NCBI RefSeq assembly: GCF_036245645.1
Contig: NZ_BTPE01000003.1
Location: 372,001 to 436,000, forward strand
Reading direction: 5' to 3'
From: Algoriphagus taiwanensis
Lineage (GTDB): Bacteria; Bacteroidota; Bacteroidia; Cytophagales; Cyclobacteriaceae
Length of the DNA: 64,000 nt
A model generated the notes under the pieces. It was not told the DNA's origin. It saw only the letters and a list, made by a program, of their open reading frames with translations, and ran no database searches. The translations under genes and the position numbers were made by a program. Below, in pieces: positions 52,889-61,954 of the stretch; positions within the stretch are counted from its first letter, which is position 1; the number at the start of each line of letters is the position of its first letter.

Positions 52889-53506
52889 ATGAAAATCGGA
52901 TTTCTCGGCGGGACTTCACTCGCACAAACCCTCGGAAAAAAATGCATTGAAGCCGGTTTGAATCCCGTCTTCGGAGTACGATCAGATTTTGATGTAGAAG
53001 CCCCTGATTGGAAAGTACTCAATCGGCTTTATAATCGAATTTGCCCCTATGAGTCGGCAATTATCCAATCGGAAATCGTGCTGATCTGTGCAGAAAATGA
53101 GTTTCTCCCTGATATTTTCAAGGCTATAAAAAATGTGGACACTTCAGATAAACTGATTGTAGACTGTACCAATGCCCACTATGACAAAAAACTGGCAGTG
53201 TCCACCACCAAGCACCTCAAAAAGGCAGCGCCAAAGGCATTCTTGTTCAAAGCCTTTAATAATCTGGGGATAGACTATCCCAAATCCGACCACTTGGGAA
53301 TAATCAAAGAAACCTATTACTGCGGAGAAAACATACCGGATAAAATCAGAATCAAAAGACTGATAGAACATATTGGTTTCAAGGCTATTGACGCAGGTCA
53401 AATCGATAATGCTCCCCTGTTGGAGGCATTTTACCATTTGAGCAAAGAAATTTCCTGGAATAGAAAGGACCAATCCAACATGCATTTCAAACTGGTTTCC
53501 ATCTGA
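52889..53506 (+). CDS. NAD(P)-binding Rossmann protein, F420-reductase-like
   Basis: A 205-residue protein with a Rossmann start MKIGFLGGTSLAQTLGKKC, then GVRSDFDVEAPDWK and VLICAENEFLPDIFKAIK. This matches the NADPH:F420 reductase/NAD(P)-binding family (DUF or YbbI-type). The fold implies NAD(P)H binding; F420 itself is not expected in Bacteroidota. No neighbour gives a role. The C-terminus is short and basic. A strong terminator follows. Confidence 0.78.
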   Translation: MKIGFLGGTSLAQTLGKKCIEAGLNPVFGVRSDFDVEAPDWKVLNRLYNRICPYESAIIQSEIVLICAENEFLPDIFKAIKNVDTSDKLIVDCTNAHYDKKLAVSTTKHLKKAAPKAFLFKAFNNLGIDYPKSDHLGIIKETYYCGENIPDKIRIKRLIEHIGFKAIDAGQIDNAPLLEAFYHLSKEISWNRKDQSNMHFKLVSI

Positions 53507-53528
53507 TTATCATTTTTCCAATCACCCG

Positions 53529-53559
53529 AATGGTGGGACTTCGGTTCCACCATTTTTTT
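53529..53559 (+). terminator. terminator of the Rossmann gene
   Basis: An 11-bp stem AATGGTGGGAC / GTTCCACCATT closes a TTCG tetraloop with a C-G pair and is followed by a T run. It lies 22 bases after the stop. Confidence 0.92.
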
Positions 53560-53870
53560 ATGTTCAAGAGTAATCAGTTATTGATCATTTGGATCCTTTG
53601 GTAGACCTAGAAGTTGGTTGAAAAATTATTGAGAATCGGTCCCACAGAAAGCCCGTTTCAAAATTCCATTGCCAAGTAAAATGATTCTGTTTTTATAAAA
53701 AAATCCAACTTTTATTCGTATTTAAAGAATAATTCAGAATTAAATAAATTTTATCTTAAAAACTGAGTTCGCCATCGGAATAAAAATTTGAAAACTATCT
53801 GGAAAAATATTTCCTCCTTCTAATTTTCAAAACCATATTTGAAATATAAAGAAGCGACTCACCTTACTGA
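53560..53870. other. intergenic region before the sugar kinase
   Basis: An AT-rich stretch of 311 bases with no convincing gene or repeat. It probably carries the promoter of the kinase-zwf-pgl run. Confidence 0.35.
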
Positions 53871-54530
53871 ATGAACGTACTCGTAATCGACATAGGCGGC
53901 TCAAACATCAAGCTTTTGGCCACGGGTCAGCCCGAAAGAATAAAAATCCCCTCAGGAAGCGATTTCAAACCGGAAGATTTGATTCCTCTGGTCAAAGATG
54001 CCACCAAAGATTGGCCCTATGAGGCGATCTCCATTGGCTTTCCCGGGGTGGTAAAACACGGAGTCATCGCAGCAGATCCGGTCAACATGGGAAAAGGCTG
54101 GATGGGATACGATTTTCAGAAAGCTTTTGGAATGCCCGTGCGAATCATCAATGATGCAGCCATGCAGGCGCTGGGAAGCTATGAAGGCGGCAAACTTCTC
54201 TTTATGGGTTTCGGGACAGGTTTGGGTACAGCCATGGTTTTCAAAGACCTTATTCTTCCTCTCGAAGGAGGACACCTCCCATTCAAACAGGGCACATTTG
54301 AAACCCATGTCGGTAATGCTGCCATGAAAAAGGTAGGAAAAAAGAAGTGGAAAGAACTTGTCTATCAAACGATCGAACACTTCAGACACTGTTTCCAGCC
54401 TGACGAAATCGTCCTTGGCGGTGGAAATTCCAAATACTTGGAAGAAATTCCCGATAAATGCCGTCTAGGATCGAACAAAAATGCCTTCACCGGGGGTTTC
54501 AGACTTTGGGAAAGAGAGTTTAAAATCTGA
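53871..54530 (+). CDS. ROK-family sugar kinase (polyphosphate-glucokinase-like)
   Basis: A 219-residue kinase of the ROK family, with phosphate loop LVIDIGGSNIKLLATG, GFPGVVKHGVIAADPVNMG and NDAAMQALGSYEGG, FMGFGTGLGTAMV. The size and sequence resemble polyphosphate glucokinase (PPGK)-like proteins. It stands directly upstream of zwf and pgl, so the product would be glucose 6-phosphate for the oxidative pentose phosphate pathway. The phosphate donor cannot be told from sequence. Confidence 0.85.
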   Translation: MNVLVIDIGGSNIKLLATGQPERIKIPSGSDFKPEDLIPLVKDATKDWPYEAISIGFPGVVKHGVIAADPVNMGKGWMGYDFQKAFGMPVRIINDAAMQALGSYEGGKLLFMGFGTGLGTAMVFKDLILPLEGGHLPFKQGTFETHVGNAAMKKVGKKKWKELVYQTIEHFRHCFQPDEIVLGGGNSKYLEEIPDKCRLGSNKNAFTGGFRLWEREFKI

Positions 54531-54560
54531 TTCTGCCCCTACTCCCTTATTATTTCCAAC

Positions 54561-55940
54561 ATGACACAAGTCAAATCTGACGCATTAGTATTTTATGGAG
54601 CTACGGGAGACCTGGCTTTCAAAAAGATTTTCCCTGCTCTGAATCAAATGGTGATTCGCGGCAATTTGAACGTCCCGATCATCGGTGTGGCAAGGGGGGA
54701 TTATGATTTGGAAAAACTCAGAGAGCGAGCCAAAGAAAGCATCCAAAAACACGGAAAATTCACTGAAGAATCCTTTCGTCAGTTTTGCGAAAAACTTCAA
54801 TTCGTCGGCGGTGACTATACCGACCCGGAAACCTTCCGGAGGATTCGCACCGCTTTGGGAGATGCCAAAAATCCCACTCATTACTTGGCGATTCCTCCTG
54901 TACTTTTCCCCAAAATCATTGAACAGCTATCCGCCTCAGGATGTGCAGAAGGAGCAAGAGTGATTGTAGAAAAGCCATTTGGCACAGACCTAAAGTCAGC
55001 TAAAGAACTCAATTCCATCCTTTTATCCAAGTTTGAAGAGAAGTCAATTTATAGGATCGACCATTATTTAGGAAAGCGTCCTGTCAACAATATCGTTTTC
55101 TTCCGCTTTGTCAATTCACTCCTCGAGCCGGTTTGGAACAGAGATCATGTAGAGTCTATGCAGATCACCATGGCTGAGGATTTTGGCATCCAAAGTCGGG
55201 GAGCTTTCTATGACAATACAGGTGCGATTCGGGATGTAGTCCAAAATCACCTCTTTCAGATTCTCTGCAATCTGACCATGGAGCCTCCAAAAGCTCTCGA
55301 CAGTGAATCCATCCGGGATGAAAAAGTCAATGTGCTCAAAGCCATTGCTCCTTTCAAATCAGAAGATGTGGTCAAAGGTCAATATGAAGGCTACTTGCAG
55401 GAAAATAAAGTTGACCCCAACTCCAAAACAGAAACATTCGCAGCCATTCGGCTTCATATAGATTCTCCGCGCTGGAAAGGCGTTCCTTTCTTTATCCGGG
55501 CAGGGAAATACCTTCCTGTAACCTGTACCGAAATTCTGGTCAGATTCAAGCATTTGCCCTCCGCCTATTCTTCCATAGCTACCCAACCCAACCATATTCG
55601 CTTCCGAATCAGTCCGGATGTCTCGGTGGGATTCGGAATGCTGATCATGGCTCCGGAGGAAGACATGGCGTCTGTTTTGAGTGAAGTTCAGGGAAATCCC
55701 ACCCCTTTCCCCAATGAAAAAGAGGCATACGAGCGGGTTTTGACAGATGCCATGGCTGGAGATCCGACCCATTTTGCGCGTCAGGACTACGTGGAAGAAG
55801 CATGGAAAATTGTCGATGAATATCTCGCTGAAGATCATCCAGTGTATCCCTATGCACCCAAATCCTGGGGGCCGGAAATAACGGATAAGCAAGTAATGCC
55901 GCCCGGAGGCTGGAAAAATCCAATTGTTTCAAAAAAGTAA
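54561..55940 (+). CDS. zwf: glucose-6-phosphate 1-dehydrogenase
   Basis: A 459-residue enzyme that oxidises glucose 6-phosphate to 6-phosphogluconolactone, first step of the oxidative pentose phosphate pathway. It has the NADP motif VFYGATGDLAFKKIFPAL, the active-site RIDHYLGKRPVNNI, and the conserved FFIRAGKYLPVT. The length is slightly short of the common 480-500 but complete. pgl follows after three bases. Confidence 0.97.
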   Translation: MTQVKSDALVFYGATGDLAFKKIFPALNQMVIRGNLNVPIIGVARGDYDLEKLRERAKESIQKHGKFTEESFRQFCEKLQFVGGDYTDPETFRRIRTALGDAKNPTHYLAIPPVLFPKIIEQLSASGCAEGARVIVEKPFGTDLKSAKELNSILLSKFEEKSIYRIDHYLGKRPVNNIVFFRFVNSLLEPVWNRDHVESMQITMAEDFGIQSRGAFYDNTGAIRDVVQNHLFQILCNLTMEPPKALDSESIRDEKVNVLKAIAPFKSEDVVKGQYEGYLQENKVDPNSKTETFAAIRLHIDSPRWKGVPFFIRAGKYLPVTCTEILVRFKHLPSAYSSIATQPNHIRFRISPDVSVGFGMLIMAPEEDMASVLSEVQGNPTPFPNEKEAYERVLTDAMAGDPTHFARQDYVEEAWKIVDEYLAEDHPVYPYAPKSWGPEITDKQVMPPGGWKNPIVSKK

Positions 55941-55943
55941 CTT

Positions 55944-56618
55944 ATGCAAATCAACGTTTATTCTTCTGCAGAGGAGGTAGCCCATGAGGCTGCACAATGG
56001 ATTTCTTCTTTGGCAAAAAGCAAAATTGAAAGTAAGGGCTCATTTTCATTCGCAATAAGCGGAGGGCGAACTCCATGGGAAATGCTGGCTAAGCTGGCAC
56101 AAGAGAATTTGCCTTGGGAAAAAATCAATCTCTTTCAGGTAGATGAGCGAATTGCTCCTGAAGGTCATGAGGATAGAAATCTTACCCAACTTTTTCAGGT
56201 TCTTCAAGGAACCCGACTGATGACCAGATTAAATATATTCCCTATTCACGTCATCTCTGAAAATCTGCAGGAGGCCTGTGAGGAATATGCTCAGCATATT
56301 GAGCAAATCACCGGTAATAGCAAGCTGGACCTGATTCACCTGGGGATGGGTGCAGATGGACATACAGCTTCCTTAATCCCCGGTGATAAAGTCTGTGATG
56401 TGGAAAATCAAATGATAGCACTTACTGACCAACCTTACCAAGGCAGGCAAAGAATGACCATGACTTACCCTTTGATCAATCAGGCAGAAAACATCCTTTG
56501 GCTGATCACAGGAGAGGAAAAAAAGGAAATGCTGGTAAGAATGCTCAATAAAGATCCCGAAATTCCAGCCGGCAAAATCAAACAAGATCAGGCAATTTTA
56601 ATGACTGATTTGCTGTAA
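55944..56618 (+). CDS. pgl: 6-phosphogluconolactonase
   Basis: A 224-residue DevB-type lactonase that opens 6-phosphogluconolactone. It has FSFAISGGRTPWEML, NLFQVDERIAP, and DLIHLGMGADGHTASLIPGD, the strongest family signature. It follows zwf by three bases, so the two are one transcript. No gnd lies in this window. A terminator stands after it. Confidence 0.96.
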   Translation: MQINVYSSAEEVAHEAAQWISSLAKSKIESKGSFSFAISGGRTPWEMLAKLAQENLPWEKINLFQVDERIAPEGHEDRNLTQLFQVLQGTRLMTRLNIFPIHVISENLQEACEEYAQHIEQITGNSKLDLIHLGMGADGHTASLIPGDKVCDVENQMIALTDQPYQGRQRMTMTYPLINQAENILWLITGEEKKEMLVRMLNKDPEIPAGKIKQDQAILMTDLL

Positions 56619-56627
56619 AACTCCATC

Positions 56628-56658
56628 AGCCTTCCCTTTGAAAGGAAGGCTTTTTTTT
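56628..56658 (+). terminator. terminator of the zwf-pgl run
   Basis: An 8-bp stem AGCCTTCC / GGAAGGCT with a loop of 8 bases is followed by eight T. It lies 10 bases after the pgl stop. Confidence 0.88.
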
Positions 56659-56697
56659 GAAAAGCATCTTTGGCTATCTTTCAAAAAATTGCCCAAA

Positions 56698-58191
56698 ATG
56701 CTCAACCTATTCAACAAAGCACTTTCTCTCCCTGAGAAAACAGCCATTATAGACTCAGAAGGGAGTCATTCTTTTCAAAAACTCAATACTTATTCCGACC
56801 AAATCGCCTCCTTCCTTCTCCAGGGAAATCCTGATTTGAATGAGAAGCGAGTGGCCTTTATGGTCAATCCGGATTTCGATTATGTGAAAATCCAATGGGC
56901 TATCTGGAAAGCGGGAGGAATTGCCGTTCCCCTTTGTATCACCTACCCGCTCCCTTCCTTGACTTATGTAATCGAGGATACCCAAACTGAAATAATCATC
57001 GCAGGTCCGGAATATGTGGAATTGCTTTCGAAATATGCAAAGGAAAAAGGAATTCGCTTTTTGAACCTCTCTGATTTAGAATCTTCCGGTTCCAGCCCTA
57101 TTCTTCCGGAAATAGAAAGTAGCCGTGGGGCCATGATTCTTTACACTTCAGGGACTACCAGCCTCCCCAAAGGGGTTTTGACCACGCACGCCAATATCGA
57201 GTCTCAGATTTCTACTCTGATCGAAGCCTGGAAATGGACAGAAAAAGACCACACCCTTTGCCTTCTCCCCTTACACCATGTACATGGAATCATCAATGTC
57301 GTTTCCTGTGCCCTTTGGTCAGGAGCCACGGTGGAATTTCTTCATCCATTTGATGCCAAGCAGGTTTTCGGCAAATTCCTGGAAGGAAAGATCAATGTCT
57401 TCATGGCTGTTCCGACGATCTATTTCAAGCTCGTTTCTGAATTTGAATCGAGTTCAGAAAAGGAAAAAGATGCGTTATTTGAATGCATGAAGCAATTCCG
57501 CTTGATGGTGTCTGGTTCGGCAGCCTTACCCGTTTCTGTCATGGAAAAATGGAAAGCAATCTCCGGACATTACCTTTTGGAACGCTATGGAATGACCGAA
57601 ATCGGCATGGCAATCAGCAATCCCTACGAGGGCCCAAGAAAAGCCGGATACATTGGAAAACCACTTCCGGGAGTAAAGACCCGGTTAGTCGATGAGGAAA
57701 ACAGGCCAGTAGATTCAGGCCAACCCGGAGAAATCCAGATCCAAGGCCCATCAGTTTTCAAGGAATATTGGGGAAAACCGGAAGCCACAGCGAAATCATT
57801 CACCTCAGACGGCTGGTTCAAAACCGGGGATGTGGCAGTGATAGAAGAGGGATATTTCCGCATTTTAGGCCGGGATTCAGTAGATATCATTAAATCCGGA
57901 GGCTATAAAATCTCTGCATTGGAAATTGAGGAAGTTATGAGAAAGCATCCTTTAATCAAGGACTGTGGAGTAGTAGGAATACCGGATGAGGAATGGGGAG
58001 AATTGGTCTCAGCGGCCTTGGTAACCCAAGAACCCATGGATTTAAAGGTCCTCAATCAATGGATGAGGGAACAAATGCCCGCATATAAAACTCCCCGAAA
58101 GTATTTGATCCTGAATGAACTCCCCCGAAATGCCATGGGAAAAGTGGTCAAAAACGAATTGAAGAAGCTTTTTAACCAAGAGTCAAAATGA
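56698..58191 (+). CDS. MatB-like malonyl-CoA synthetase (AMP-forming acyl-CoA synthetase)
   Basis: A 497-residue adenylate-forming enzyme: A-box ILYTSGTTSLPKGVLTTHAN, LERYGMTEIGMAISNPYEG, GWFKTGDVAVIEEGYFRILG and the C-terminal lysine in NAMGKVVKNELKK. SNPYEGPRKAGYIGKPLPGV closely matches the segment that distinguishes malonyl-CoA synthetases (MatB, ACSF3). MadL and MadM malonate transporter genes follow with a 4-base overlap, which strongly supports malonate as substrate. I start at 56698, since the in-frame 20 residues before lack family support and cross a terminator. Confidence 0.88.
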   Translation: MLNLFNKALSLPEKTAIIDSEGSHSFQKLNTYSDQIASFLLQGNPDLNEKRVAFMVNPDFDYVKIQWAIWKAGGIAVPLCITYPLPSLTYVIEDTQTEIIIAGPEYVELLSKYAKEKGIRFLNLSDLESSGSSPILPEIESSRGAMILYTSGTTSLPKGVLTTHANIESQISTLIEAWKWTEKDHTLCLLPLHHVHGIINVVSCALWSGATVEFLHPFDAKQVFGKFLEGKINVFMAVPTIYFKLVSEFESSSEKEKDALFECMKQFRLMVSGSAALPVSVMEKWKAISGHYLLERYGMTEIGMAISNPYEGPRKAGYIGKPLPGVKTRLVDEENRPVDSGQPGEIQIQGPSVFKEYWGKPEATAKSFTSDGWFKTGDVAVIEEGYFRILGRDSVDIIKSGGYKISALEIEEVMRKHPLIKDCGVVGIPDEEWGELVSAALVTQEPMDLKVLNQWMREQMPAYKTPRKYLILNELPRNAMGKVVKNELKKLFNQESK

Positions 58192-58550
58192 TTCAGGGAC
58201 TTGCTATTCTTTCCTTTTCCTTTCTTCTGGGCATGTGGTCCGGAGAATTGCTTGGTTCTTGGCTGGGAATCAATGCCAATGTGGGAGGCGTAGGATTTGC
58301 CATGATTTTCCTTTTGCTATCCAAAGAATACCTAAGCAAAAAAGGCTGGTGGAAATCCGATTTGGAATTTGGAATCGAATTCTGGAACAAGCTTTACATC
58401 CCGGTGGTCATTGCCATGGCAGCCAGTTTGAATGTCAAATCCGCACTCTCCTCGGGGACCTTGGCCATTTTGGCTGGTATCATCCCGGTATTTTTGGCCT
58501 TTTGGGTATTCAAAATTCTGATCAAAAACCTCCCCTCTTCCCATGAATGA
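58188..58550 (+). CDS. madL: malonate transporter subunit MadL
   Basis: A 120-residue membrane protein with about four helices; GLAILSFSFLLGMWSGELLG, LGINANVGGVGFAMIFLLL and NVKSALSSGTLAILAGIIPV match the MadL family. MadL and MadM form a two-part sodium-dependent malonate carrier. It overlaps the synthetase gene upstream and madM downstream. Confidence 0.9.
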   Translation: MIQGLAILSFSFLLGMWSGELLGSWLGINANVGGVGFAMIFLLLSKEYLSKKGWWKSDLEFGIEFWNKLYIPVVIAMAASLNVKSALSSGTLAILAGIIPVFLAFWVFKILIKNLPSSHE

Positions 58551-59304
58551 GCTGACTCAGGTTTTGGACAAAAACGGATTGATTGTCGCCTTTCTTCTGG
58601 TGGGGCTGCTGACTTGGTTAACGGATCTTTTCTCCAAAAAAGTCCTGAAGTCACGAATTCCAGGATCGGCAATTGCCATTTTTTTAGCGCTTTTCTTCGG
58701 CTATTTGGGAGGAGTAGTTGCCGGAGGAGAAAAAGGATTGGCAGATATCAACTTATTCAAAGGTCTTTCTGTCTTGGGAGGCTCCATGTTTCGGGACTTT
58801 GCCATTGTGGCTACAGCGATTGGAGCCAGTTTTCTGCTGATCCGAAAAAGCGGACTTCTCGGACTTATTTCCCTGATTTTGGGAATAGCTGTATTTTTCA
58901 TTTCTGGAGTTGCTTTGGCTTGGGTAATGGGCTATCGGGATGCGGTCAGCCTTTGTACCATCGGAGCAGGAGCATGTACCTACATCGTGGGACCGGTTAC
59001 CGGAGGAGCTTTGGGGGCTAGCTCGGAGGTCATTGCCTTGAGTATCGGCACGGGAGTGGTCAAGACCATCGCAGTAACTATTTTCACTCCCATTTTTGCC
59101 AAAAAAATCGGGTTGGAAAGTCCCGGTTCAGCTATGGCTTTTGGAGGAATCATGGGCACTTCCAGCGGGGTAGCTGCCGGATTGGCTGCCACTGATCCCA
59201 AATTGGTCCCTTATGGAGCAGTGACCGCCACCTTTTACACGGGTTTAGGATGTCTGGTTTGTCCTTCCCTGTTTTACCTGTTAATTTCAGCTTTGCTTAG
59301 CTGA
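58543..59304 (+). CDS. madM: malonate transporter subunit MadM
   Basis: A 253-residue membrane protein with about eight helices. Features of MadM are LVGLLTWLTDLFSKKVLKSR, IPGSAIAIFLALFFGYLGG, and IGAGACTYIVGPVTGGALGA. With MadL it should import malonate, which the neighbouring synthetase activates. It overlaps madL by 8 bases; the transglutaminase gene follows after 11 bases. Confidence 0.92.
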   Translation: MNELTQVLDKNGLIVAFLLVGLLTWLTDLFSKKVLKSRIPGSAIAIFLALFFGYLGGVVAGGEKGLADINLFKGLSVLGGSMFRDFAIVATAIGASFLLIRKSGLLGLISLILGIAVFFISGVALAWVMGYRDAVSLCTIGAGACTYIVGPVTGGALGASSEVIALSIGTGVVKTIAVTIFTPIFAKKIGLESPGSAMAFGGIMGTSSGVAAGLAATDPKLVPYGAVTATFYTGLGCLVCPSLFYLLISALLS

Positions 59305-59315
59305 CCAATCCCAAA

Positions 59316-60668
59316 ATGATGATCCAAAATGCTTTAAGACTTTCAAGTTTCACCTTGATTTTGACTGCCTTATTTTTCTCCTCCTGCCAAAAACAGAAAG
59401 AAAAAACGGTGGTGGAAGCACCAAAAGAACGTATTTCCATTGCTGAAATCGAGGAAGGAATCAAGACTTACATTGCCCAAGTTTCGGCTGAAAATGAGGG
59501 TATTTTTCCTGTGAAGGACGAAAACCACGACCTTAAAATGAAACTGGTTAGAGTTCATACCGAGTATCTTTCTAACCTAGGTCCTGACAGTCATTTTGCC
59601 TGCGTGGACTTGGTGGATGAAAGCGGGGAAGTTTTTGACGTGGATTTTTTCATGGAGGGAAAGCCGGGTGAAATGAAAGTCACCCAGACTACCGTCCATA
59701 AATTAAACGGAAAACCTTTTTACAGCTGGAAACAAAAGAAAGACAAAACTTGGTATCGAGTACCCATGGAACAAACCGACAATTCTCTTTTAGGAGTGAT
59801 CGAAGGCAAGGACAGCTTCGAGTTTTATTATACTGTCACTGTACCCCCTTTGACCGAAAAAGCCAAACTTTGGATTCCTTTGGCCGAATCGGATCCATTT
59901 CAAACAGTGGAGGTTCTGGAAATTTCCACCCCGGTAGAAGCCAAAAAACTCAATGATCCGGTGAATAAGAATACCATCCTTTATCTGGAACTCAGCCCGG
60001 GGCAAAGTGGAAAAGATATCAAGATTGCCTATTCGGTCAATCGAAAAGAAAAAGGGCCATATGAAGCTCCTGCACCAGATCCTGAAGTCGATTTGGCTTC
60101 TAATATCCTGATGCCCAAAGGCGGCCGATTTGAGGAAATAGCAAAAGAAGCACTAGGGCCGAAGATCAATGAATCTCATTTGATTCAGGCAAGAGCCCTG
60201 TATGACTACATCATTGACAACATGCGGTATATGAAGTTTGGGGATTTTGGACGTGGTGATTCCAACTATGCCTGTGATTCCAAAACGGGGAATTGCTCGG
60301 AATTCCACTCCTTCTTTATTTCTTTAGCCAGATCGGTTGGGATTCCTGCACGATTTGCAATTGGTGCTTCTATACCTTCTGATCGTAATGAAGGAGGAAT
60401 CGATGGATATCATTGCTGGGCGGAATTTTATGCCGATGGAAAATGGTGGCCTGTAGATATCAGCGAGGCCAATAAATATACGGCCTTGGCCACTTACTAT
60501 TTTGGAAGGCATCCTGCCAATCGAATTGAATTGACAAGAGGAAGAGATTTGGAAGTCAGTCCTTCCCCTGCCTCCGGACCCATAAATTTTCTAGCTTATC
60601 CTTATTTGGAAATTGCCGGAAAGGAAGTCAAAGCCCCTACCCGATTTACTTTCCAGAGAAAGTCATAA
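59316..60668 (+). CDS. transglutaminase-like lipoprotein
   Basis: A 450-residue lipoprotein (LFFSSC, Cys24). The C-terminal domain is transglutaminase-like, with Cys in SKTGNCSEFHSFFISLARSV, His in GYHCWAEFYADGKWWPVD and the Asp in the same segment. The N-terminal part is beta-rich with no named domain. Such envelope proteins may act as peptidases or amidases. It is the last gene in the madLM direction; a terminator follows immediately. A link to malonate is not evident. Confidence 0.87.
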   Translation: MMIQNALRLSSFTLILTALFFSSCQKQKEKTVVEAPKERISIAEIEEGIKTYIAQVSAENEGIFPVKDENHDLKMKLVRVHTEYLSNLGPDSHFACVDLVDESGEVFDVDFFMEGKPGEMKVTQTTVHKLNGKPFYSWKQKKDKTWYRVPMEQTDNSLLGVIEGKDSFEFYYTVTVPPLTEKAKLWIPLAESDPFQTVEVLEISTPVEAKKLNDPVNKNTILYLELSPGQSGKDIKIAYSVNRKEKGPYEAPAPDPEVDLASNILMPKGGRFEEIAKEALGPKINESHLIQARALYDYIIDNMRYMKFGDFGRGDSNYACDSKTGNCSEFHSFFISLARSVGIPARFAIGASIPSDRNEGGIDGYHCWAEFYADGKWWPVDISEANKYTALATYYFGRHPANRIELTRGRDLEVSPSPASGPINFLAYPYLEIAGKEVKAPTRFTFQRKS

Positions 60669-60673
60669 ACTAA

Positions 60674-60699
60674 AAAAGGTTGCCAAATGGCAACCTTTT
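60674..60699. terminator. bidirectional terminator between convergent genes
   Basis: A perfect 11-bp stem AAAAGGTTGCC / GGCAACCTTTT with loop AAAT lies between the stops of the transglutaminase-like gene (+) and the small lipoprotein gene (-). Confidence 0.92.
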
Positions 60700-60719
60700 G
60701 AATTTTTATCTTTTCAAAA

Positions 60720-60941
60720 TTAAGCTGAAGCAGTGCTGTCAGTAGCTGTAGAATCTTCAGATGGATGCTCTGAAGGATGTTCTGAAGGGTGCTCACCGCC
60801 TTCAGCGGGATGTTCTCCTTCCATTTGCTCAGTAGCCTCTTCAGAAGTTTCTTCCTTTTTACCTCCGCAAGAAGTAAAAAGAGTAGCTGATAGAAATCCC
60901 ATGGCCAGGAAAAGGACGAGGGTAGATTTAATTTTTTTCAT
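60720..60941 (-). CDS. small acidic lipoprotein with EHPS repeats
   Basis: A 73-residue lipoprotein (LFTSC, Cys25). The mature ~48 residues are mostly Glu, Ser, His, Gly and Thr and contain EHPSEHPSEHPSED and STATDSTASA. There is no fold to recognise. The His-rich repeats could bind metal (inferred). I start at 60941; the 32 residues before it (back to 61037) form an alternative but weaker signal-like segment. Confidence 0.72.
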   Translation of the reverse strand: MKKIKSTLVLFLAMGFLSATLFTSCGGKKEETSEEATEQMEGEHPAEGGEHPSEHPSEHPSEDSTATDSTASA

Positions 60942-61142
60942 GATTGGGTAAGGTTTGGTTTTTTTACAATTCCAAATTATCAAAAAAGCTGCCAATATTG
61001 CGAATAGCCTGAGTTTGGACAATGCTTTCGAACTCAATTAAGAAATAAGGAAGAAATTAAATGAAATGTATTTTTCAAGAGAATAAAGTAATGGATTCTA
61101 GCATTTTAGCTTATATTTCTTTGGCTATTTTTATTCAAAGGC

Positions 61143-61886
61143 ATGAAATCAAAAATCCAATCGAAGCAGTCCAATCTTGGGTTTACCCTGAGGGGTTTGG
61201 AAAATACCCGGATAGAATCCCTCAGTGACGGAGTTTTTGCCATTGCAATCGGCCTGCTGCTACTATCCAGCAGTCCTCCCAAAACCTACGATGAACTCCG
61301 CGTTTTCATCAAGGATTTTATCCCTTTTGCGGGGACCATTTCCATTTTGATGGCGATTTGGTATCAGCATTACCTGTTTTTCATCCGGTTTGGGTTGCGG
61401 GACGCAGGGACCACGGCCATTAATACTGCCCTTCTTTTTTTGGTCTTATTCTACACATATCCTCTCAAATTTTTATTTCAGGTTTTAATTGAAATTTATA
61501 GGGCTTTACTTACTGGAAATCAATCCTTAATGAATTCTATTTTTGAAGAAAAAATAAGACTGCAAGACGCTCCGGAGTTAATGGTTATTTATGGATTAGG
61601 AGCCACCGCCATCTTCTTGATTTTTGTTTGGCTCAATGTCCGAGCCCTGAAAAAGGCAGACCAGCTCTCACTCAGTCCGGTAGAAAAAGTCCTCACCCAA
61701 AACAGCATCCGACTCAATGCCACAGCAGGGTTGATCCCTTTCCTTTCAGCTTTGTTTGCCTATTTTGAATTGGGAGGCACCTACACTTTTATGCTTTCAG
61801 GATTCATTTACATGCTCTATCCTATCCTGATGCCAATCGTCGGCTATTATGGTGGAAAAAAGTTGGAGATCTTTGAATCGAAATAA
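61143..61886 (+). CDS. TMEM175/DUF1211-like membrane protein
   Basis: A 247-residue protein with about six helices. The first helix begins RIESLSDGVFAIAIGLLLL, matching the RxxxFSD motif of TMEM175 potassium channels, except that the Phe of FSD is Leu here. Bacterial TMEM175 proteins form tetrameric K+ channels with a hydrophobic filter. The change may affect selectivity. The gene stands alone with no clear operon. Confidence 0.8.
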   Translation: MKSKIQSKQSNLGFTLRGLENTRIESLSDGVFAIAIGLLLLSSSPPKTYDELRVFIKDFIPFAGTISILMAIWYQHYLFFIRFGLRDAGTTAINTALLFLVLFYTYPLKFLFQVLIEIYRALLTGNQSLMNSIFEEKIRLQDAPELMVIYGLGATAIFLIFVWLNVRALKKADQLSLSPVEKVLTQNSIRLNATAGLIPFLSALFAYFELGGTYTFMLSGFIYMLYPILMPIVGYYGGKKLEIFESK

Positions 61887-61954
61887 TCTGGTTTCGCCTT
61901 CGAAGGAACTTTGAACTCATTTCCACTCGTTAGAAAAATTCAATCACCAATTTT

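Noticed and set aside
60942..61037. Upstream extension of the small lipoprotein, with its own lipobox-like WNC
   Set aside because: The second signal and lipobox (LFTSC) after 60941 is a better fit; a double signal is unlikely.
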